Shown here in pieces: positions 62,806 through 64,000 of a stretch of DNA of 64,000 nucleotides; the first letter of the stretch is position 1; every line of letters starts with the position of its first letter. Position numbers and translations under genes: made by a program. The stretch spans positions 15,252,001 to 15,316,000 of the forward strand of contig OW204012.1 in assembly GCA_934047225.1 (NCBI GenBank), read 5' to 3'. The notes beneath the pieces were generated by a model, which did not search any database, had not been told where the DNA came from, and saw only the letters and a program-made list of their open reading frames with translations. This DNA comes from Ypsolopha sequella (lineage: Eukaryota; Arthropoda; Insecta; Lepidoptera; Ypsolophidae).

Positions 62806-64000
62806 GAGTTTTATAACTTATGCAAGTGTAAGAAATTCTCGTGGCTGTTTTATATGTGGCACGTGTTTATATGTTGCATTAGGAGTGACACTGAAGACGA
62901 TTCTGAAGGTTTTAATTTTAGTTTTACAACTTATGCAAGTGTAAGAAATTCTCGTGGCTGTTTTATATGTGGCACGTGTTTATATGTTGCATTAGGAGTG
63001 ACACTGAAGACGATTCTGAAGGTTTTAATTTTAGTTTTATAACTTATGCAAGTGTAAGAAATTCTCGTGGCTGTTTTATATGTGGCACGTGTTTATATGT
63101 TGCATTAGGAGTGACACTCAAGACGATTCTGAAGGTTTTAATTTTAGTTTTATAACTTATGCAAGTGTAAGAAATTCTCGTGGCTGTTTTATATGTGGCA
63201 CGTGTTTATATGTTGCATTAGGAGTGACACTCAAGACGATTCTGAAGGTTTTAATTTTAGTTTTATAACTTATGCAAGTGTAAGAAATTCTCGTGGCTGT
63301 TTTATATGTGGCACGTGTTTATATGTTGCATTAGGAGTGACACTCAAGACGATTCTGAAGGTTTTAATTTTAGTTTTATAACTTATGCAAGTGTAAGAAA
63401 TTCTCGTGGCTGTTTTATATGTGGCACGTGTTTATATGTTGCATTAGGAGTGACACTCAAGACGATTCTGAAGGTTTTAATTTTAGTTTTATAACTTATG
63501 CAAGTATAAGAAATTCTCGTGGCTGTTTTATATGTGGCACGTGTTTATATGTTGCATTAGGAGTGACACTCAAGACGATTCTGAAGGTTTTAATTTTAGT
63601 TTTATAACTTATGCAAGTGTAAGAAATTCTCGTGGCTGTTTTATATGTGGCACGTGTTTATATGTTGCATTAGGAGTGACACTCAAGACGATTCTGAAGG
63701 TTTTAATTTTAGTTTTATAACTTATGCAAGTGTAAGAAATTCTCGTGGCTGTTTTATATGTGGCACGTGTTTATATGTTGCATTAGGAGTGACACTCAAG
63801 ACGATTCTGAAGGTTTTAATTTTAGTTTTATAACTTATGCAAGTGTAAGAAATTCTCGTGGCTGTTTTATATGTGGCACGTGTTTATATGTTGCATTAGG
63901 AGTGACACTCAAGACGATTCTGAAGGTTTTAATTTTAGTTTTATAACTTATGCAAGTATAAGAAATTCTCGTGGCTGTTTTATATGTGGCTCGTGTTTAT
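62806..64000. repeat. 113-bp satellite array, runs off the window
   Basis: About 10.6 near-identical copies of a 113-bp unit with TTATGCAAGTGTAAGAAATT and TGTGGCACGTGTTTATATG. Few variant sites (CACTGAAG/CACTCAAG; GTGTAAG/GTATAAG). 113 is not divisible by 3, so the repeated 62-codon frame is an artefact. Each unit contains one CACGTG. The true array length is unknown. Confidence 0.95.

Noticed and set aside
62758..63946. Tandem array of 62-codon frames (MWHVFICCIRSD)
   Set aside because: The 113-bp unit is not a multiple of three, so the frame simply restarts in each unit. No gene array is implied.

Overview
This window is eukaryotic and repeat-dominated, almost certainly from a moth or butterfly (Lepidoptera). 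The evidence is the set of dispersed repeats I recognise from lepidopteran genomes. These include a repeat with the phrase GAGGGGTAGGCAGAG, a block ending in CGACTCGCACTTGGCCGG, a Helitron ending in CGCCGGGTCAGCTAGT, the AACCGACTTC repeats, and LINE 3' ends of the TTTCTTGCC(G/C)GTTCTTC type. The sequence is AT-rich. I found no host protein-coding exon, rRNA or convincing functional tRNA. Nearly all short open frames are shadows of repeats. The window is best read as intergenic or intronic sequence built from nested transposon debris and satellites.

Layout. 0-6 kb: a family E MITE between inverted SINE-R pieces, a palindrome-ended K element, a TTAA-flanked MITE (B) interrupted by a hAT element and a LINE tail, an abutting second TTAA MITE (C), and foldback elements. 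6-10 kb: SINE-R, MITE D, and a TA-flanked element (L) with a TTAA MITE (A) inside it. 10.4-12.5 kb: a near-perfect hairpin, then a complex inverted-repeat element (P) carrying the first ~49 codons of what looks like a Crypton-type tyrosine recombinase. 13-19 kb: nested A/E, SINE-R, H, J and K copies and the O1 palindrome. 19-28 kb: SINE fragments, a LINE C-terminus, a Helitron, a hAT element, K and B copies. 28-41 kb: RTE/SINE-R pieces, R-family copies, two TIR elements with a tRNA-like core, a 50-bp satellite and a hAT element with exact target duplication. 41-46 kb: an almost complete mariner element (42375-43668) with TA duplication, terminal inverted repeats and a transposase frame disabled by only three lesions, lying between K copies. 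47-55 kb: a 23-bp and a 24-bp satellite, both with higher-order structure, and a full-length R element. 55-62.6 kb: more SINE-R, A, C, E and Q MITEs and the O2 palindrome. 62.8 kb to the end: a highly homogeneous 113-bp satellite running off the window.

The most interesting signal is a putative superfamily (K, O and P elements at 1.1, 10.6-12.5, 17.5, 18.8, 24.9, 40.6, 41.9, 43.7 and 59.8 kb). K, O1 and P end in an ACTATTAT-type motif. All carry a large palindrome whose loop(s) hold a CTCGCTACGCTC-like word. The P member carries a recombinase-like N-terminus, so the group may be non-autonomous derivatives of a tyrosine-recombinase transposon. That link is inference.

No pathway or operon logic applies. 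Interactions are nested insertions, several of them verified by comparing filled and empty paralogous sites within the window.
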